Shown: positions 45,260 to 54,813 of the stretch, in pieces
How the letters are laid out: each line of letters opens with the position of its first letter
Numbering within the stretch: the first letter of the stretch is position 1
Assembly: GCA_009840625.1 (NCBI GenBank)
Contig: VXNJ01000014.1
Span: forward strand, 2,907-66,906
Length of the DNA: 64,000 nt
DNA from: Chloroflexota bacterium
GTDB taxonomy: Bacteria > Chloroflexota > UBA11872 > VXNJ01
Reading direction: 5' to 3'
Made by a program: the position numbers and the translations under genes
Notes under the pieces: generated by a model
Databases searched by the model: none
Told to the model about the DNA's origin: nothing
What the model saw: only the letters and a program-made list of their open reading frames with translations

Positions 45260-47065
45260 ATGACTCCCGACATTGGCCTGACGATCGCAATCCTGGTGAT
45301 TGCGGTGGGCCTGTTTGCAACCAACCGTATTCCGTTCGACCTGATCGGCGTCGCGGTGCTGGTGGCGGTGTTTTTCGTCGGCCTGATTCCACTCGACAAG
45401 GCGTTATCCGGGTTCGCCAACAACGCCATCATCACCATCGGTTCGGTTTACGTGATCTCCGAGGGGCTCTCGCGCACCGGCGTGGCCTACTCGCTCGGCC
45501 AACTGCTGCGCCGGATCGCCGGCGGCAGCGAGGCCCGCCTGATCACGCTGACGATGCTGACCGTGGGCGGCCTTTCCGGATTCATGAACGCGATCGGGGC
45601 GGCGGCGGTCATGCTGCCGGCGATCGTGGCGGCGGCCCGCGCGATGGATGCGCCGGTCTCGCGTGTGCTCCTGCCGCTGTCCTACGGTGCCCTGATGGGG
45701 AGCATGCTCTCGCTGGTCGGGACCCCGGCCAACCTGCTGGTCAACAGCGTGATGGTCGACCGCGGATTCGAATCGTTCCAGCTCTTCGACTTCACACCCG
45801 TCGGGGCGGCGATCCTGGCGGCAGGGATCGTCACGATGGTTTTCGCCCGGCGCTGGCTGCTGCCCGATCACGCCGGCAGTGCCGAAATTGACTCGATGCT
45901 GCCGGCCGACAGCCGCCACCACGAGCCCTACCAGCTTGAGGAAGCGGTCTTTGAAGTGGAGGTGCCGTTCACCTCGAACCTTGTCGGTCAGACCGTGGCC
46001 GAGGCGAACCTGGGCCGGGACTACGGCGTCTACGTGTTCGCGATCGCGCGCGGCGAGCGCCTCCTGGCCAGCGGGCTGGCCAAGACGATCGTGGAATCCA
46101 ACGACCACCTGCTCGTCAGCGGCCAGGTCCCCGATCTGGACCGGATGACCTCTGAATTCGGACTCGGCGCGGCGGAACCCTCCGACACCGACCTGGGTCA
46201 GCTTGGTTCCGGCGGGGCGCGCATGGCCGAGGTAGTTGTGGCCCCGCGCAGCGATCTGATCCAGAGGACGCTGCCGGAAGTGGAATTTACCGCCCGCTTC
46301 GGACTGAACGTTTTGGCGGTGTGGCGCGAGGGCGTTCCGCGGCGCACGCGGCTGGCGGAACTGCGACTCCAGCAGGGCGATACGCTGCTGGTCCAGGGAC
46401 CCACCGCATCAGTGGACGAGCTCCGCCAGCGCTCCGAGGACCTCGTCGTGATCTCCCAGGAAACCGGGATGCGGTTCCGGCGCAACCGCGCCCCGCTGTC
46501 GATCGCGGTCCTGGCCCTTTTCGTGATCGGGATGGTCACCAACGCGGCGCCGGTCGCGATAGTGGCGCTGGCGGCGGCCGGGGCGATGGTGGTGGTCGGG
46601 GCCGTCACCATGGACGAGGCCCGCACGTCGGTGTCCTGGCGGGCGATCATCCTGATCGGCGGGATGCTGGCGATGGCCGAGGCGATGACCGAGACCGGCG
46701 CCGCCGAATACCTGGCCAGGTCGATGGTCGACGTGGTCGGCGGGGCCGGCTGGCAGGGCGTGCTGGCGGTCATCTTGATACTCACGTCGCTGTTTGCCAT
46801 CTTCGTCAACAACCACGTGGCGGCGGTCCTGATGGCCCCCCTGGCGATCGACGCGGCCCTCAATTCCGGCGGCGACCCGCGCATGTTCATCATGGCGGTA
46901 GCGCTGGGCGCGGCCACCGGTTACGCGACGCCGTTCGCCCACCCCGGCAACATCCTGGTGATGGGCCCCGGCAATTACCGCTTCAACGACTTCGTGCGGG
47001 CCGGCGTCCCGGTTGCGCTGGTGGTCATGGCGGTCGGGTACGCCACGCTCCTGGTGGTGTTCTAG
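45260..47065 (+). CDS. SLC13-family transporter with RCK/TrkA-C domains
   Basis: A 601-aa membrane transporter of the SLC13/DASS (CitT, YbhI) group. About 5 helices lie in residues 5-200 (including VGTPANLLVNSVM near 150), two TrkA_C-like soluble domains at about 220-300 (VGQTVAEANLGRDYGVYVFAIARGERLL) and 310-400 (LIQRTLPEVEFTARFGLNVLAVWR), then about 6 helices to the C-terminus. The second signature is GYATPFAHPGNILVMGPGNY near 555. This layout is typical of sulfate or dicarboxylate carriers regulated by a cytosolic ligand. The TAG stop overlaps the convergent glycosylase stop in CTAG. Confidence 0.9.
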   Translation: MTPDIGLTIAILVIAVGLFATNRIPFDLIGVAVLVAVFFVGLIPLDKALSGFANNAIITIGSVYVISEGLSRTGVAYSLGQLLRRIAGGSEARLITLTMLTVGGLSGFMNAIGAAAVMLPAIVAAARAMDAPVSRVLLPLSYGALMGSMLSLVGTPANLLVNSVMVDRGFESFQLFDFTPVGAAILAAGIVTMVFARRWLLPDHAGSAEIDSMLPADSRHHEPYQLEEAVFEVEVPFTSNLVGQTVAEANLGRDYGVYVFAIARGERLLASGLAKTIVESNDHLLVSGQVPDLDRMTSEFGLGAAEPSDTDLGQLGSGGARMAEVVVAPRSDLIQRTLPEVEFTARFGLNVLAVWREGVPRRTRLAELRLQQGDTLLVQGPTASVDELRQRSEDLVVISQETGMRFRRNRAPLSIAVLALFVIGMVTNAAPVAIVALAAAGAMVVVGAVTMDEARTSVSWRAIILIGGMLAMAEAMTETGAAEYLARSMVDVVGGAGWQGVLAVILILTSLFAIFVNNHVAAVLMAPLAIDAALNSGGDPRMFIMAVALGAATGYATPFAHPGNILVMGPGNYRFNDFVRAGVPVALVVMAVGYATLLVVF

Positions 47066-47946
47066 GTCTTGCGCCCGAACCAGTAGGCCAGGTATTTCCA
47101 GCGCCCCCAGGACCGGTAGTGGCGCAGAGCGGCCTCGGAGTCGGGATGGCGGGACCTGAACACCGAGTCGATGGGCAGGTGCCCGAACCGACCGCAAAGG
47201 GCCATGATGCAGGCCTGGGCGTAGGGACCGACTCCGGGCAACCCCAGGATCTCGCGCGCCACCGCACGGTCGCTGCGGTCCGGGCGTTCCCAGGCATCCA
47301 GGTCCAGGCGTCCTTCCACGATCAGCTGCGCGATCCGCCGCAGGCTGCCGGCGCGGTAGCCGAAGCCCGACACGGCGGCAAGTTCGCCGACCGGCACCCG
47401 GGCCACCGCCTCCGGCCCCGGAAAGGCGGTCCGTCCCAGCGGCGCGGGCTCGCCAAGGGCGCCGACCAGGCGGTCGGTCATCGCCCTGGTGCCGCTCCAA
47501 GAGATGTTGGTGGTCGCCAGCACCTTGACCAGATCCTCCCACAGCGTGGGCGAGCGGAGCAACCTGCCGTCGCCGGATTCGGCAACCGCGCGGTAGCGAT
47601 TCTGCCGCCGGCAGCGGATGTGGAATTCGGCCAGGTCGAGATCGGTCCAGAGCATCCGCTTAACGACCGCGTCGAGTTCGCCACGCCCCACGTCTCCCCA
47701 GGCCTCGGCCAGCACCCCGGATCCGGACTGGCTCACGTCGATCGCCACCGCCCGCCCGGAGATGACGGCCGCCGTCTCGAGGCGGAGCCCATCCTGGTCC
47801 CAGTTGAAAGGCGCCAGGGTCCGCCAGCCGTGCGAATTTGCGAGCTGACCAAGATCGATCCGGGCCGCCGGGTAACAGTGGGCCGGAGTCGGACGGGCCG
47901 GCCAATGTCCGCTGGTTGCTCCATCCGCTGGGCTTATATTGGCCAT
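47062..47946 (-). CDS. HhH-GPD DNA glycosylase (AlkA/3-methyladenine type)
   Basis: A 294-aa base-excision repair glycosylase. The helix-hairpin-helix and catalytic loop read ILGLPGVGPYAQACIMALCGRFGHLPIDS at about residues 220-250, with the catalytic Asp in PIDS. The N-terminal half is AlkA-like. The OGG1-type Lys is not seen at the matching site, so a monofunctional alkyl-purine glycosylase is favoured. It starts 38 bases from the divergent sulfatase gene and shares its stop tetranucleotide CTAG with the transporter. Confidence 0.88.
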   Translation of the reverse strand: MANISPADGATSGHWPARPTPAHCYPAARIDLGQLANSHGWRTLAPFNWDQDGLRLETAAVISGRAVAIDVSQSGSGVLAEAWGDVGRGELDAVVKRMLWTDLDLAEFHIRCRRQNRYRAVAESGDGRLLRSPTLWEDLVKVLATTNISWSGTRAMTDRLVGALGEPAPLGRTAFPGPEAVARVPVGELAAVSGFGYRAGSLRRIAQLIVEGRLDLDAWERPDRSDRAVAREILGLPGVGPYAQACIMALCGRFGHLPIDSVFRSRHPDSEAALRHYRSWGRWKYLAYWFGRKT

Positions 47947-47984
47947 GGTCGCCGGCCTTGCCTTTTTCCGATCTGGGACCTTGC

Positions 47985-49466
47985 GTGAATTTTCTTTTCA
48001 TAACCACCGACCAGATGCGCGCCGACACGCTCGGCGTCGCCGGCAACCGGCTCGGCGCCACTCCCCGCCTGGACGCGCTGGCCCGGGAGGGCTGCTGGTC
48101 GCCGCGCACGTACTGCGTCCAGCCTCTGTGCATGCCCTCGCGGGCGACGATGATCACCGGCATGACGCCGCGCGGCCACCGGGTCTGGGCAAACGGGGTC
48201 AACCTGGATCCCTCCCTGCCCACGATCGGCGGGATTCTCGCCGAAGGGGGCTATGCGACCGCCCTGATCGGCAAGGCCCACTTTTGCACGTACTGGCACC
48301 AGGACGGGGTCGCTCCGGAAGAATCGCTGGAAACTCCCGAGGCCTGGACCAGCGGCGCCGTGGCGCCGGACTGGAACGGCCCCTACTACGGGTTCGACCA
48401 CGTTGAACTCACCCTGCTGCACAACTACGTCGCCCAGGGCCACATCCGCCGCGATCCGGCCGCCGGCATCAGCGGCCCGGACCCGAGCCTGATCGAGCAC
48501 GCAGTGGAACCCCCGCTCTGGAACGGCGGCTGGAAATCGGCCCTGCCGGCGTCGCAACACCCCACGACCTGGATCGCCGACCGGGCGATCGCCTACATGC
48601 GTGAGAAGCGCGATAAGCCGTTCTTCCTCTGGGCCTCGATACCCGATCCGCACCATCCGTTCGCACCGTCTAAACCCTATTCCGACCTCTTTGACCCCGA
48701 CCGGATGGAATTGCCGCCCACGTTCGGCGACGACCTCCACGGCAAACCCGACCACGTCCGCGATTACGCGGCCGGCCGCATCAGCACCGGCCTGGAAGGC
48801 AGCGGGACCGGATGGGAGGACCTGACGGCGATACCGGACGCCGCCTGGCGCCAGACTCTGGCCTTCTACTACGGGATGTGCCGCCAGATCGACGACGCCG
48901 TCGGCCGCATGCTCGACGCCCTGGACGAACTGGGCATCGCCGACGAGACCGCGGTCATCTTCACCTCCGATCACGGCGAAATGCTGGGCGACCACGGCCT
49001 GCTTTACAAGGGCCCATTCGCCTACGAGGGGCTGCAGCGGGTGCCGTTCGTCGCGCGCCTGCCCGGGGCCCCCACCGGCATCACGCTCAATGGGCTCGGC
49101 AGCCAGATCGACCTGGCTCCCACTTTCCTCGATCTGGCCGGAAACTCCCCGCCACCGCAAATGGTCGGCGCCCCGTTAACCGAGTGGCTGCGCGGCGGTC
49201 CCGGCCGCGACCAGGCGCTGATCGAGTTCGAGGGGCGATACACCGATCTGCGCTCGCGCACCCTGGTAACGCCCGACTGGAAGCTGACCCGGTACGAGGG
49301 CGGGTCGGAGTCCGAACTGTATTCGCTGGCCGACGACCCAATGGAACGGATTAACCTCTATTCCGATCCGGCTCACGCCGGCACACGCGCCGAGCTGTCC
49401 GACCGCCTTGCCGGGGCGATGATGGACGCCGAAAGCCGCTATCCCGTACCGACGGTCCATGCCTGA
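47985..49466 (+). CDS. Sulfatase (formylglycine-dependent, Cys type)
   Basis: A 493-aa arylsulfatase-family enzyme. The modified-cysteine motif is intact: C49-M-P-S-R in PLCMPSRATMITG, so C49 should become formylglycine if a modifying enzyme is present. Metal ligands include D9 in TTDQMRAD and SDHGEMLGDHGL near 325. GTG at 47985 places the conserved MNFLFITTDQ at the N-terminus; the longer start at 47838 is rejected as it overlaps the divergent gene. No signal peptide, so cytosolic. The substrate is unknown; related enzymes remove sulfate from sugars or act on choline sulfate. Confidence 0.92.
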   Translation: MNFLFITTDQMRADTLGVAGNRLGATPRLDALAREGCWSPRTYCVQPLCMPSRATMITGMTPRGHRVWANGVNLDPSLPTIGGILAEGGYATALIGKAHFCTYWHQDGVAPEESLETPEAWTSGAVAPDWNGPYYGFDHVELTLLHNYVAQGHIRRDPAAGISGPDPSLIEHAVEPPLWNGGWKSALPASQHPTTWIADRAIAYMREKRDKPFFLWASIPDPHHPFAPSKPYSDLFDPDRMELPPTFGDDLHGKPDHVRDYAAGRISTGLEGSGTGWEDLTAIPDAAWRQTLAFYYGMCRQIDDAVGRMLDALDELGIADETAVIFTSDHGEMLGDHGLLYKGPFAYEGLQRVPFVARLPGAPTGITLNGLGSQIDLAPTFLDLAGNSPPPQMVGAPLTEWLRGGPGRDQALIEFEGRYTDLRSRTLVTPDWKLTRYEGGSESELYSLADDPMERINLYSDPAHAGTRAELSDRLAGAMMDAESRYPVPTVHA

Positions 49467-49794
49467 CCGGCTCGAGCCCGAGTCAGCCGAGCTGCTCCAG
49501 CAACTGTGCGAGCGGGCATTCGGAGCCGGCGCATCGGTCGCGCAGGGTTATGTCTTTCGCCTGCAAATCGAGGATTCAAGCGGCCGGGCCGAACTGAGCC
49601 AGCCACACGTGCCGGTCGAACCGGGATGGGTGCTGGCAACGACCCGCGCGCAACTCTCGGCGCTGGAGGCGGGAGGATATTTCGAGCGGGCGCCGCACGG
49701 CGTTCGCCAAGACGGACTGTCGATCGCCCGGGCCGGCCTTACTCAGCGCGCCCGCGGCTGGTTCGAGCAACGCCCGCGCCTGGCAAACCCGTAA
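49459..49794 (+). CDS. Hypothetical protein, 111 aa
   Basis: Overlaps the sulfatase gene by 8 bases and follows it on the same strand. Content: LEPESAELLQQLCERAFGAGASVAQGYVFRLQIEDSSG, then LATTRAQLSALEAGGYFE and a C-terminal Arg-rich end. No motif or family is recognised. The overlap suggests it is real and co-translated, but it could also be a chance frame in GC-rich DNA. Confidence 0.45.
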   Translation: MPDRLEPESAELLQQLCERAFGAGASVAQGYVFRLQIEDSSGRAELSQPHVPVEPGWVLATTRAQLSALEAGGYFERAPHGVRQDGLSIARAGLTQRARGWFEQRPRLANP

Positions 49795-49837
49795 CTTCGG
49801 ACCGACCACCCCGCTTCGCCGACTGAGGCGCGCGCGG

Positions 49838-50173
49838 CTAGTCCTTGATCATGTCGGATCTGAGCGGGGAGAAAGCCTCGACCAGCACCGACGGTTCGAT
49901 CGCGGTGGCCTCATGGTCGGCTCCGCCCGGGATGATCCAGGCCGATCCCGCCCGGCACACCCTTTTCTCGCCCTCTACTTCCAGTTCTACGGCTCCGCTG
50001 ACGCAGTAACCGATCTGTTCATTGGGGTGGTTGTGCATGGTCACGCAACCGCCAGCTTCAATTTCGACGTGGTTGAGCATCATTCGTTCGCCGTGAACCA
50101 GGAGCTTGAGTTGGACGCCGGCGAAGCGTGATTCAAGCTGTTTGGCTTCAGAGCTGTGAACTGCGTCAAACAT
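49838..50173 (-). CDS. Cupin-domain protein
   Basis: A 111-aa single-domain cupin. Motif 1 reads TMHNHPNEQIGYCVSGAVELEVEG near residues 45-68, giving the two His and one Glu metal ligands, and motif 2 is AWIIPGGADHEATA near 79-92 with the last His. Small cupins bind Fe, Mn or Zn and act as oxygenases, isomerases or sensors. It stands alone between two unrelated genes; the function is open. Confidence 0.85.
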   Translation of the reverse strand: MFDAVHSSEAKQLESRFAGVQLKLLVHGERMMLNHVEIEAGGCVTMHNHPNEQIGYCVSGAVELEVEGEKRVCRAGSAWIIPGGADHEATAIEPSVLVEAFSPLRSDMIKD

Positions 50174-50251
50174 TGCCTACGAATCCTTGGTGAGATTGGT
50201 CAGATTGCACGGAGACTATCCAATCTACCAACCTGATTGGCGGAGCGGCTC

Positions 50252-50953
50252 TCAGAGTCCGTAGATGCGAGCAAGGTTGTCGCCCATGATCAGATCGAAC
50301 TGGTCCTGCGGCAGGCCCAATCGGGCGATCGACTCGACCGCCAAATCGGGGTGGGCGGTGGGGGCGTTCGAACCAAAGACCACTCGCTCCGCGCCGACCG
50401 CGTTGACGGCGTCGCGGACCGCGCCGGGCTCGAAAGCGGCTATGCAGGTTCCAAGGAAGAGGTTGTCGGCTAATCGCGCAGCGTCCAGCGCCTGGCCGCG
50501 CCAGTAGCGATGGCCCATGTGGTCCATGATGAACGGCACGTCCGGGAAACGCCGCGCCAGGACGCCGATTTCCAGCGGATGCGAGGGCGTTCCCTGCGAA
50601 TGCACGGTCACCGGGACCCCGTAACTGCGCGCGATCTCGACGCAATCGTTGGCGGCGTCGGAAGAAACCACGTAGCCGTGGTTGGCCGACATCAATTTGA
50701 GCCCGCGCATCGAGTCTTCGCCCAGGCAGCGCTCAAGTTCGCCGGTGGCCTCGTCCCCAAGCCGCGGATTCACGCAGGCGCAGGGGATGATCCGGTCCGA
50801 CAACCGGCCGCATTCGGCCACCGCCCGGTTGTTGGGCCGATATTGGACGCTGGCGATCAGAACCACCTTCTCGATTCCGGCGCGGTCCTCCATGGCCAGG
50901 AGGTCGGGCAGATCTTCGGCGGTCGAGACGTAGGCTTCGCAATCGGCGCGCAT
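50252..50953 (-). CDS. Amidohydrolase-2-like protein with altered metal site
   Basis: A 233-aa TIM-barrel-like protein. It aligns with the amidohydrolase_2 family from its first residue: DxxVS plus LLAMEDRAGIEKVVLIAS, RGLKLMSANHGY near 83-94, VPVTVHSQG (H118) near 113-121, IMDHMGH (H145) near 142-148 and VVFGSNAPTAHPD near 191-203. The N-terminal HxH is replaced by E6-A-Y8, and the catalytic Asp of GSDxP is N196. Two of the four usual metal/catalytic positions are thus altered. It may be a pseudo-enzyme or use another metal geometry. Confidence 0.8.
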   Translation of the reverse strand: MRADCEAYVSTAEDLPDLLAMEDRAGIEKVVLIASVQYRPNNRAVAECGRLSDRIIPCACVNPRLGDEATGELERCLGEDSMRGLKLMSANHGYVVSSDAANDCVEIARSYGVPVTVHSQGTPSHPLEIGVLARRFPDVPFIMDHMGHRYWRGQALDAARLADNLFLGTCIAAFEPGAVRDAVNAVGAERVVFGSNAPTAHPDLAVESIARLGLPQDQFDLIMGDNLARIYGL

Positions 50954-51280
50954 AGTTTTTCTGCAACTCTTGCTAGGGGTCAGCTCAGGTCCGGTGCCGG
51001 CCCGACTGACCGGATTGTCGCCGAAGCGGGGTTCCGATCCGGTCGCCCTGCAACCGCTCGAACCCCGCGTCCGGCCGCCCCATCAATTTCCCTAGTCGAG
51101 CGGGATCGGGCCGTTTAAGCGACCTTGAGCGGCGGCTCGATTCTTAATACAGGGCGTGAAGTGGGTGCGTTGATCCCTGGCGTTCGGTGAACTTCCGATC
51201 AGCCCGCCGGGCGCCGGACCGCGTCCGGTTGGCGGTTGGCTATTGGAAACGCGACGAATTGACCCTATTGCGGTCGCGCC
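50954..51280. other. Intergenic region without a recognised gene
   Basis: About 330 bases between the amidohydrolase gene start and the end of the WD40 gene, both on the minus strand. The open frames are short and show no recognisable motif. No tRNA, no clear terminator and no repeat were found. It probably contains the amidohydrolase promoter. Confidence 0.5.
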
Positions 51281-52318
51281 TCACCGGTTTCCGGCGCGCC
51301 AAACCGTCACTCCACCCTGCGCGTCGAGAGCAGCGAGTGCGCGTCCATCCGGTCGCCAGTGCAAATCTCCCACCACGTCCTCCAGTGGCGCGGCTCCAAC
51401 CGGTTCGCCCTGGCCGTCGCGTCTTAGCGACCACACCACGACGCCGCCATCCCGAGCCCCCGACGCCAGGCGCATCCCACGGGGAGCGAAAGTGAGTGTT
51501 GTGACGGGCTCCACGTGAAGTTCTAGAACGCCAGGCCGCGTTCCTTCGGGACCACTGCCCTGAAAACTCCAGACTGTTATCGGGGCGGCCCCACCAGTGG
51601 CCAATAGCGTGCCGCTGTGGTCGAAGGCAAGCGCCGACGGCTTGCCGGGATATCCCGACATCATCGAGTCCTGCCCGGTGGATCGCCGCCAGAAATGTAC
51701 GGTATTGTCCTGGCTGCCGCAGGCCACGATATCCCCGTCCGGACTCAACACCATCGATACCAGGGAGCCAATCCACTCCAATCGCTGGTTGAGCTTCCCG
51801 GAAGCCGCGCCAAAAAAAGCCACCCGACCGTAGCAGGCCGTTGCCAGTTCCTTTACGCTTGTCCACGCGATCGCGCTGACGGTACTGGGGTGGTCATCTG
51901 ACCGCCACGTTTCTGCCCCATCCGAATCAAACGTGCACACCTGCCGGGCGCAGGAGGCCGCCAGCCGCTCGCCGTCCGGTGACCACGCCACGTTGCCCAC
52001 CCAATCGCTCCCGACTTGGATATCCTGCTCGACCCGGCCGTCCGCGGCGTTCCAGATCAGGACCCGGCCGTCCTGACCGGCCGTAGCGAACACCGGCAGG
52101 TTTGGGTGCATGGCCATCGCGAGCACTCCGCCCGCGTGGACTCCGCGGCGCGGCCAGACGGTCGCTCCCGACCTGCCGTCGAATGCGTAGACACCGCCGG
52201 TAGCATCGCCGACCACCAGCGACTCGCCTCGTCGGGTCCACCCCCCGGCAATGGCGTATTCGTCGACCGCAGCGGACCAGCCCGGGCGCAGTACGCCCCT
52301 CGGGCGGTCGAAGTTCAA
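51281..52318 (-). CDS. WD40-repeat beta-propeller protein of a zinc operon
   Basis: A 345-aa WD40 protein with about seven repeats, for example [50 protein letters not shown] and [15 protein letters not shown]. No signal or membrane segment. It overlaps the cobW stop by 4 bases and is the third gene of the small protein-cobW-WD40 unit. WD40 proteins act as binding platforms; here a scaffold for the CobW GTPase or a zinc-client protein is inferred from context only. Confidence 0.88.
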   Translation of the reverse strand: MNFDRPRGVLRPGWSAAVDEYAIAGGWTRRGESLVVGDATGGVYAFDGRSGATVWPRRGVHAGGVLAMAMHPNLPVFATAGQDGRVLIWNAADGRVEQDIQVGSDWVGNVAWSPDGERLAASCARQVCTFDSDGAETWRSDDHPSTVSAIAWTSVKELATACYGRVAFFGAASGKLNQRLEWIGSLVSMVLSPDGDIVACGSQDNTVHFWRRSTGQDSMMSGYPGKPSALAFDHSGTLLATGGAAPITVWSFQGSGPEGTRPGVLELHVEPVTTLTFAPRGMRLASGARDGGVVVWSLRRDGQGEPVGAAPLEDVVGDLHWRPDGRALAALDAQGGVTVWRAGNR

Positions 52319-53736
52319 ACCAGGCAGGCCTCGAAACCCCGCCGCATGCTCGGCTCGTCAAGGTTGCGGCCGATAAATACGAGCTGGTTGCGGCGCGGCG
52401 CGTCTCCCCAGGGACGCTCCGGTTGCCCGTCGAAGAGCATGTGAACTCCCTGGAAAACGAAGCGACTCGACTCACCCGCGATGCTGATGAAGCCCTTCAT
52501 TCGAAAAATGTCCACGCCGCGTTCGCGAAGCAGTTCGCCAATCCACGCGTTGAGCCGGTCGGGATCGCAATCTCCGTCAATCTCGATTGCGAACGACCCC
52601 ACCTCGTCGTCGTGCTCATGCTGCGCGACCCAGGTTCGCTCGACCTCAGCGGTGACGGCACCCCACGTTAGCGGAGCGCCGTCATCGGTCAAGGGGGCCG
52701 GGACGGATCGCGTGATCGCCCCTGGCACGGAGACCGCAGCGTCCGCGCGAACCAGCTGCAGGTCGAACTCTTCGGCCAAGTGCTGGGCGTAGAGCCCGAT
52801 CCGCACCGGAGATTCTGCCGCCAAGCGGAATCGCTTGCGTCCCGGCGAGTCAAGTTGCAGGCTCACGTGCTTGCCTACCGGAATCTCGCCCCCCGGGTTG
52901 ACCAGATCAGGCGGTTCCGCGTACCGCCGCACGCACCACTCCGCGCCCTCCTCGAGCGCAGCCTCATCCTCGCCCTGATCGGGCACGACGACCAGTGACA
53001 TCTCCGGGTCGGGCCCGTCGGCGAGGCTGAGTTCATACCGGCCGCGATCAAGCGAATAGACGCCGGTCCACTCGAACGGGTATTCCGGCTCAAGGAATGT
53101 GGGACGGCGCTCCAACGCCTGGTCCAGGTCGAATGCGCCGAGGTTCAACACCGTTTCGATGGAGATATCCGCCTGCTCGCTGCGGACGACGCGGGCCATC
53201 CGGTTCATGTCCCGCAGGCGAGCCTCGATTCCATCGAGCGCGCCGCCGTCGACGAGGTCTATCTTGTTCAGGACGAGCACGTCCGCGAACGCTACCTGCT
53301 CCGAGCTCTCGTCGCTTCGGCCGAGTTGCTGCTCGATATGGGCTGCATCGACTAGCGTGACGATTCCGTCCAGCGAAAACTCCGCGCGGATTTCATCGTC
53401 CATGAAGAACGTTTGGGCTACCGGGCCGGGATCGGCGAGCCCGGTAGTCTCCACCAGTACGTAGTCGAACTTGTCACGGCGTTTCATGAGATTGCCGAGC
53501 ACCCTTATCAGGTCGCCGCGCACCGTGCAGCAGATGCAGCCGTTCGACATCTCGAAGATTTCCTCGTCGGCGTTGATCACGAGCGCCTGATCGATCCCGA
53601 CCTCGCCGAATTCGTTTTCGATCACGGCTATGCGTTTACCGTGTTCCTCGCTCAAGATCCGGTTCAGCAGGGTCGTCTTGCCGGATCCGAGGAAGCCGGT
53701 GAGGATCGTAACCGGGATGTTCCGAGGTGCGTCCAT
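52315..53736 (-). CDS. CobW/COG0523 GTPase, probable zinc chaperone
   Basis: A 473-aa GTPase. The P-loop [12 protein letters not shown] is at residues 14-25, the metal site CICC at 67-70 in [23 protein letters not shown] near 97, and NKIDLVD near 156. The C-terminal CobW_C domain (about 330-460) is longer than average. COG0523 proteins of the Zur regulon insert zinc into client enzymes under zinc starvation. The gene starts directly after the stop of a small upstream gene and lies 0.9 kb downstream of zur. Cobalamin synthesis is not supported, as no cob genes are near. Confidence 0.93.
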   Translation of the reverse strand: MDAPRNIPVTILTGFLGSGKTTLLNRILSEEHGKRIAVIENEFGEVGIDQALVINADEEIFEMSNGCICCTVRGDLIRVLGNLMKRRDKFDYVLVETTGLADPGPVAQTFFMDDEIRAEFSLDGIVTLVDAAHIEQQLGRSDESSEQVAFADVLVLNKIDLVDGGALDGIEARLRDMNRMARVVRSEQADISIETVLNLGAFDLDQALERRPTFLEPEYPFEWTGVYSLDRGRYELSLADGPDPEMSLVVVPDQGEDEAALEEGAEWCVRRYAEPPDLVNPGGEIPVGKHVSLQLDSPGRKRFRLAAESPVRIGLYAQHLAEEFDLQLVRADAAVSVPGAITRSVPAPLTDDGAPLTWGAVTAEVERTWVAQHEHDDEVGSFAIEIDGDCDPDRLNAWIGELLRERGVDIFRMKGFISIAGESSRFVFQGVHMLFDGQPERPWGDAPRRNQLVFIGRNLDEPSMRRGFEACLV

Positions 53737-54045
53737 CTAGTCCTCCTGGAGCAGATCTGCGAGCACCGAACTCGCTGCGTTAAACCCCCATGTCGCACAA
53801 ACCTGGACCAGGTCCTCGGCGACAACGGCGTCCATGGGTTTGTGTACCTTCGCCTGTAGCTGTGGCGCGCCGGGCCGGAGAAGCCCGATCGCGGTTTCGA
53901 CGGGCGCGCAGCCCTCTTCAAGACAAGCCAGCTCGGCGACCGTGACCGTGGTGTCATCGGAAAGCGTTAACGCCTCGCGCAAGACGTGCTTGATTTGTCT
54001 GGCTCGTTCAAGATTCGGAGGGCGCGGAGACGAGCCGATCAACAT
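53737..54045 (-). CDS. Small conserved-looking protein linked to cobW
   Basis: A 102-aa soluble protein, ERARQIKHVLREALTLSDDTTVTVAELACLEEGCAPVETAIGLL, then QAKVHKPMDAVVAEDLVQVCATWG. It keeps a CLEEGCAP pair of cysteines near residues 41-46. I recall similar small proteins next to CobW genes but cannot name the family. Its stop is immediately followed by the cobW start, so the two are made together. A zinc-binding or partner role is a hypothesis. Confidence 0.7.
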   Translation of the reverse strand: MLIGSSPRPPNLERARQIKHVLREALTLSDDTTVTVAELACLEEGCAPVETAIGLLRPGAPQLQAKVHKPMDAVVAEDLVQVCATWGFNAASSVLADLLQED

Positions 54046-54417
54046 ACGATCATCCGTTTGATGCGAGCTTCGCCGGAGGACGGTAGCGACTAACCCTGCT
54101 CCCCTCGGGCGCCGGCGGCAACGAGAGCGGTTCGTCAGGGAGCTGGCTCGCGGCGCCCCGCTTTGATGGATGCTGGCGATGGCGAGCTACGTCGCCCTGA
54201 ATGCGCAGATCAAATTTGCCGCCAAGGGGTTCCTCGTCAGCACTCCTTGTGGTGTCCCGGCTTGCCAGAACCGCACTACCGGTTGGATTTATCAGCGCCG
54301 TATCCGGCCAGGGACTCGAGATCAATTAAAGAGGGGTTGGGGAGGGCGATCAGGTGGCGAGCGGAGCAGAGGTCGGCGCAATGCCCACCGTTCGAATTCG
54401 CCGTCCCCAATCCACGG
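54046..54417. other. Region between the cobW unit and zur
   Basis: About 370 bases separating zur (ending 54418) from the small cobW-linked gene (starting 54045), both minus strand. No gene, tRNA or Zur-like operator was found. A promoter of the cobW unit should lie in its left part, though read-through from zur is also possible. Confidence 0.5.
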
Positions 54418-54786
54418 TCATGCCGCGCTGGCGCACGCGTCGCACGTACCTATCAAGACCACTTCATGTTCCGTCATCTGAAACCCGTCCGGAACTAGAG
54501 ACTCAAGTCCCTCGACGCAGCCAAAGAGGTCAAAAGCGTGGTTGCAAATCGAACAGAGAAAGTGGTGGTGATGTCCGCGATTCTTGGGTTCGTACCGTAC
54601 CCCGCCGCCCAACATCTCCACCGATGCCAGCGTGCCTTGCTCAACGCCCCGTCGGAGAGCCCGGTACACCGTGGCCAGACCTATGCCGGTCCCGCCCAGG
54701 CGACTCCAGAGTTCCCTGGCGGATAGAGGGCCTTCGGCCTCGCCGAGGGCACGCAAGACGGTCAGTTGTTGCTTGGCTCGTTCCAT
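54418..54786 (-). CDS. zur: Fur-family metalloregulator, probable Zur
   Basis: A 122-aa Fur-family repressor from ATG 54786. The winged helix lies near residues 8-65 (ATVYRALRRGVEQG), a GHHHHFLCSICN block near 71-82 has sensor His residues, and the structural zinc CxxC pairs are C78/C81 and C115/C118. The link to znuABC and cobW makes Zur far more likely than Fur or PerR. ATG at 54792 is another start. Both lack a ribosome-binding site, since the operator abuts them; a -10 (TATCAT) in the operator would start the mRNA at about 54786, so leaderless translation is likely. Confidence 0.88.
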   Translation of the reverse strand: MERAKQQLTVLRALGEAEGPLSARELWSRLGGTGIGLATVYRALRRGVEQGTLASVEMLGGGVRYEPKNRGHHHHFLCSICNHAFDLFGCVEGLESLVPDGFQMTEHEVVLIGTCDACASAA

Positions 54787-54792
54787 GGGCAT

Positions 54793-54813
54793 ATGATACT
54801 CGATTCTCAGTTG
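54793..54813 (-). promoter_or_regulatory. Zur operator with embedded -10, zur promoter
   Basis: The minus strand carries TGAGAATCGAGTATCA, an imperfect palindrome (12 of 16 positions) of Fur/Zur-box type. It is inverted and identical over 21 bp to the site at 55034-55054. TATCAT inside it lies 7 bases before the zur ATG, so repressor and polymerase would compete: negative autoregulation. Confidence 0.75.

Noticed and set aside
52315-53736. Cobalamin biosynthesis role for the CobW-family gene
   Set aside because: No cob genes are nearby; the link with zur and znuACB and the CICC motif fit zinc metallochaperones.
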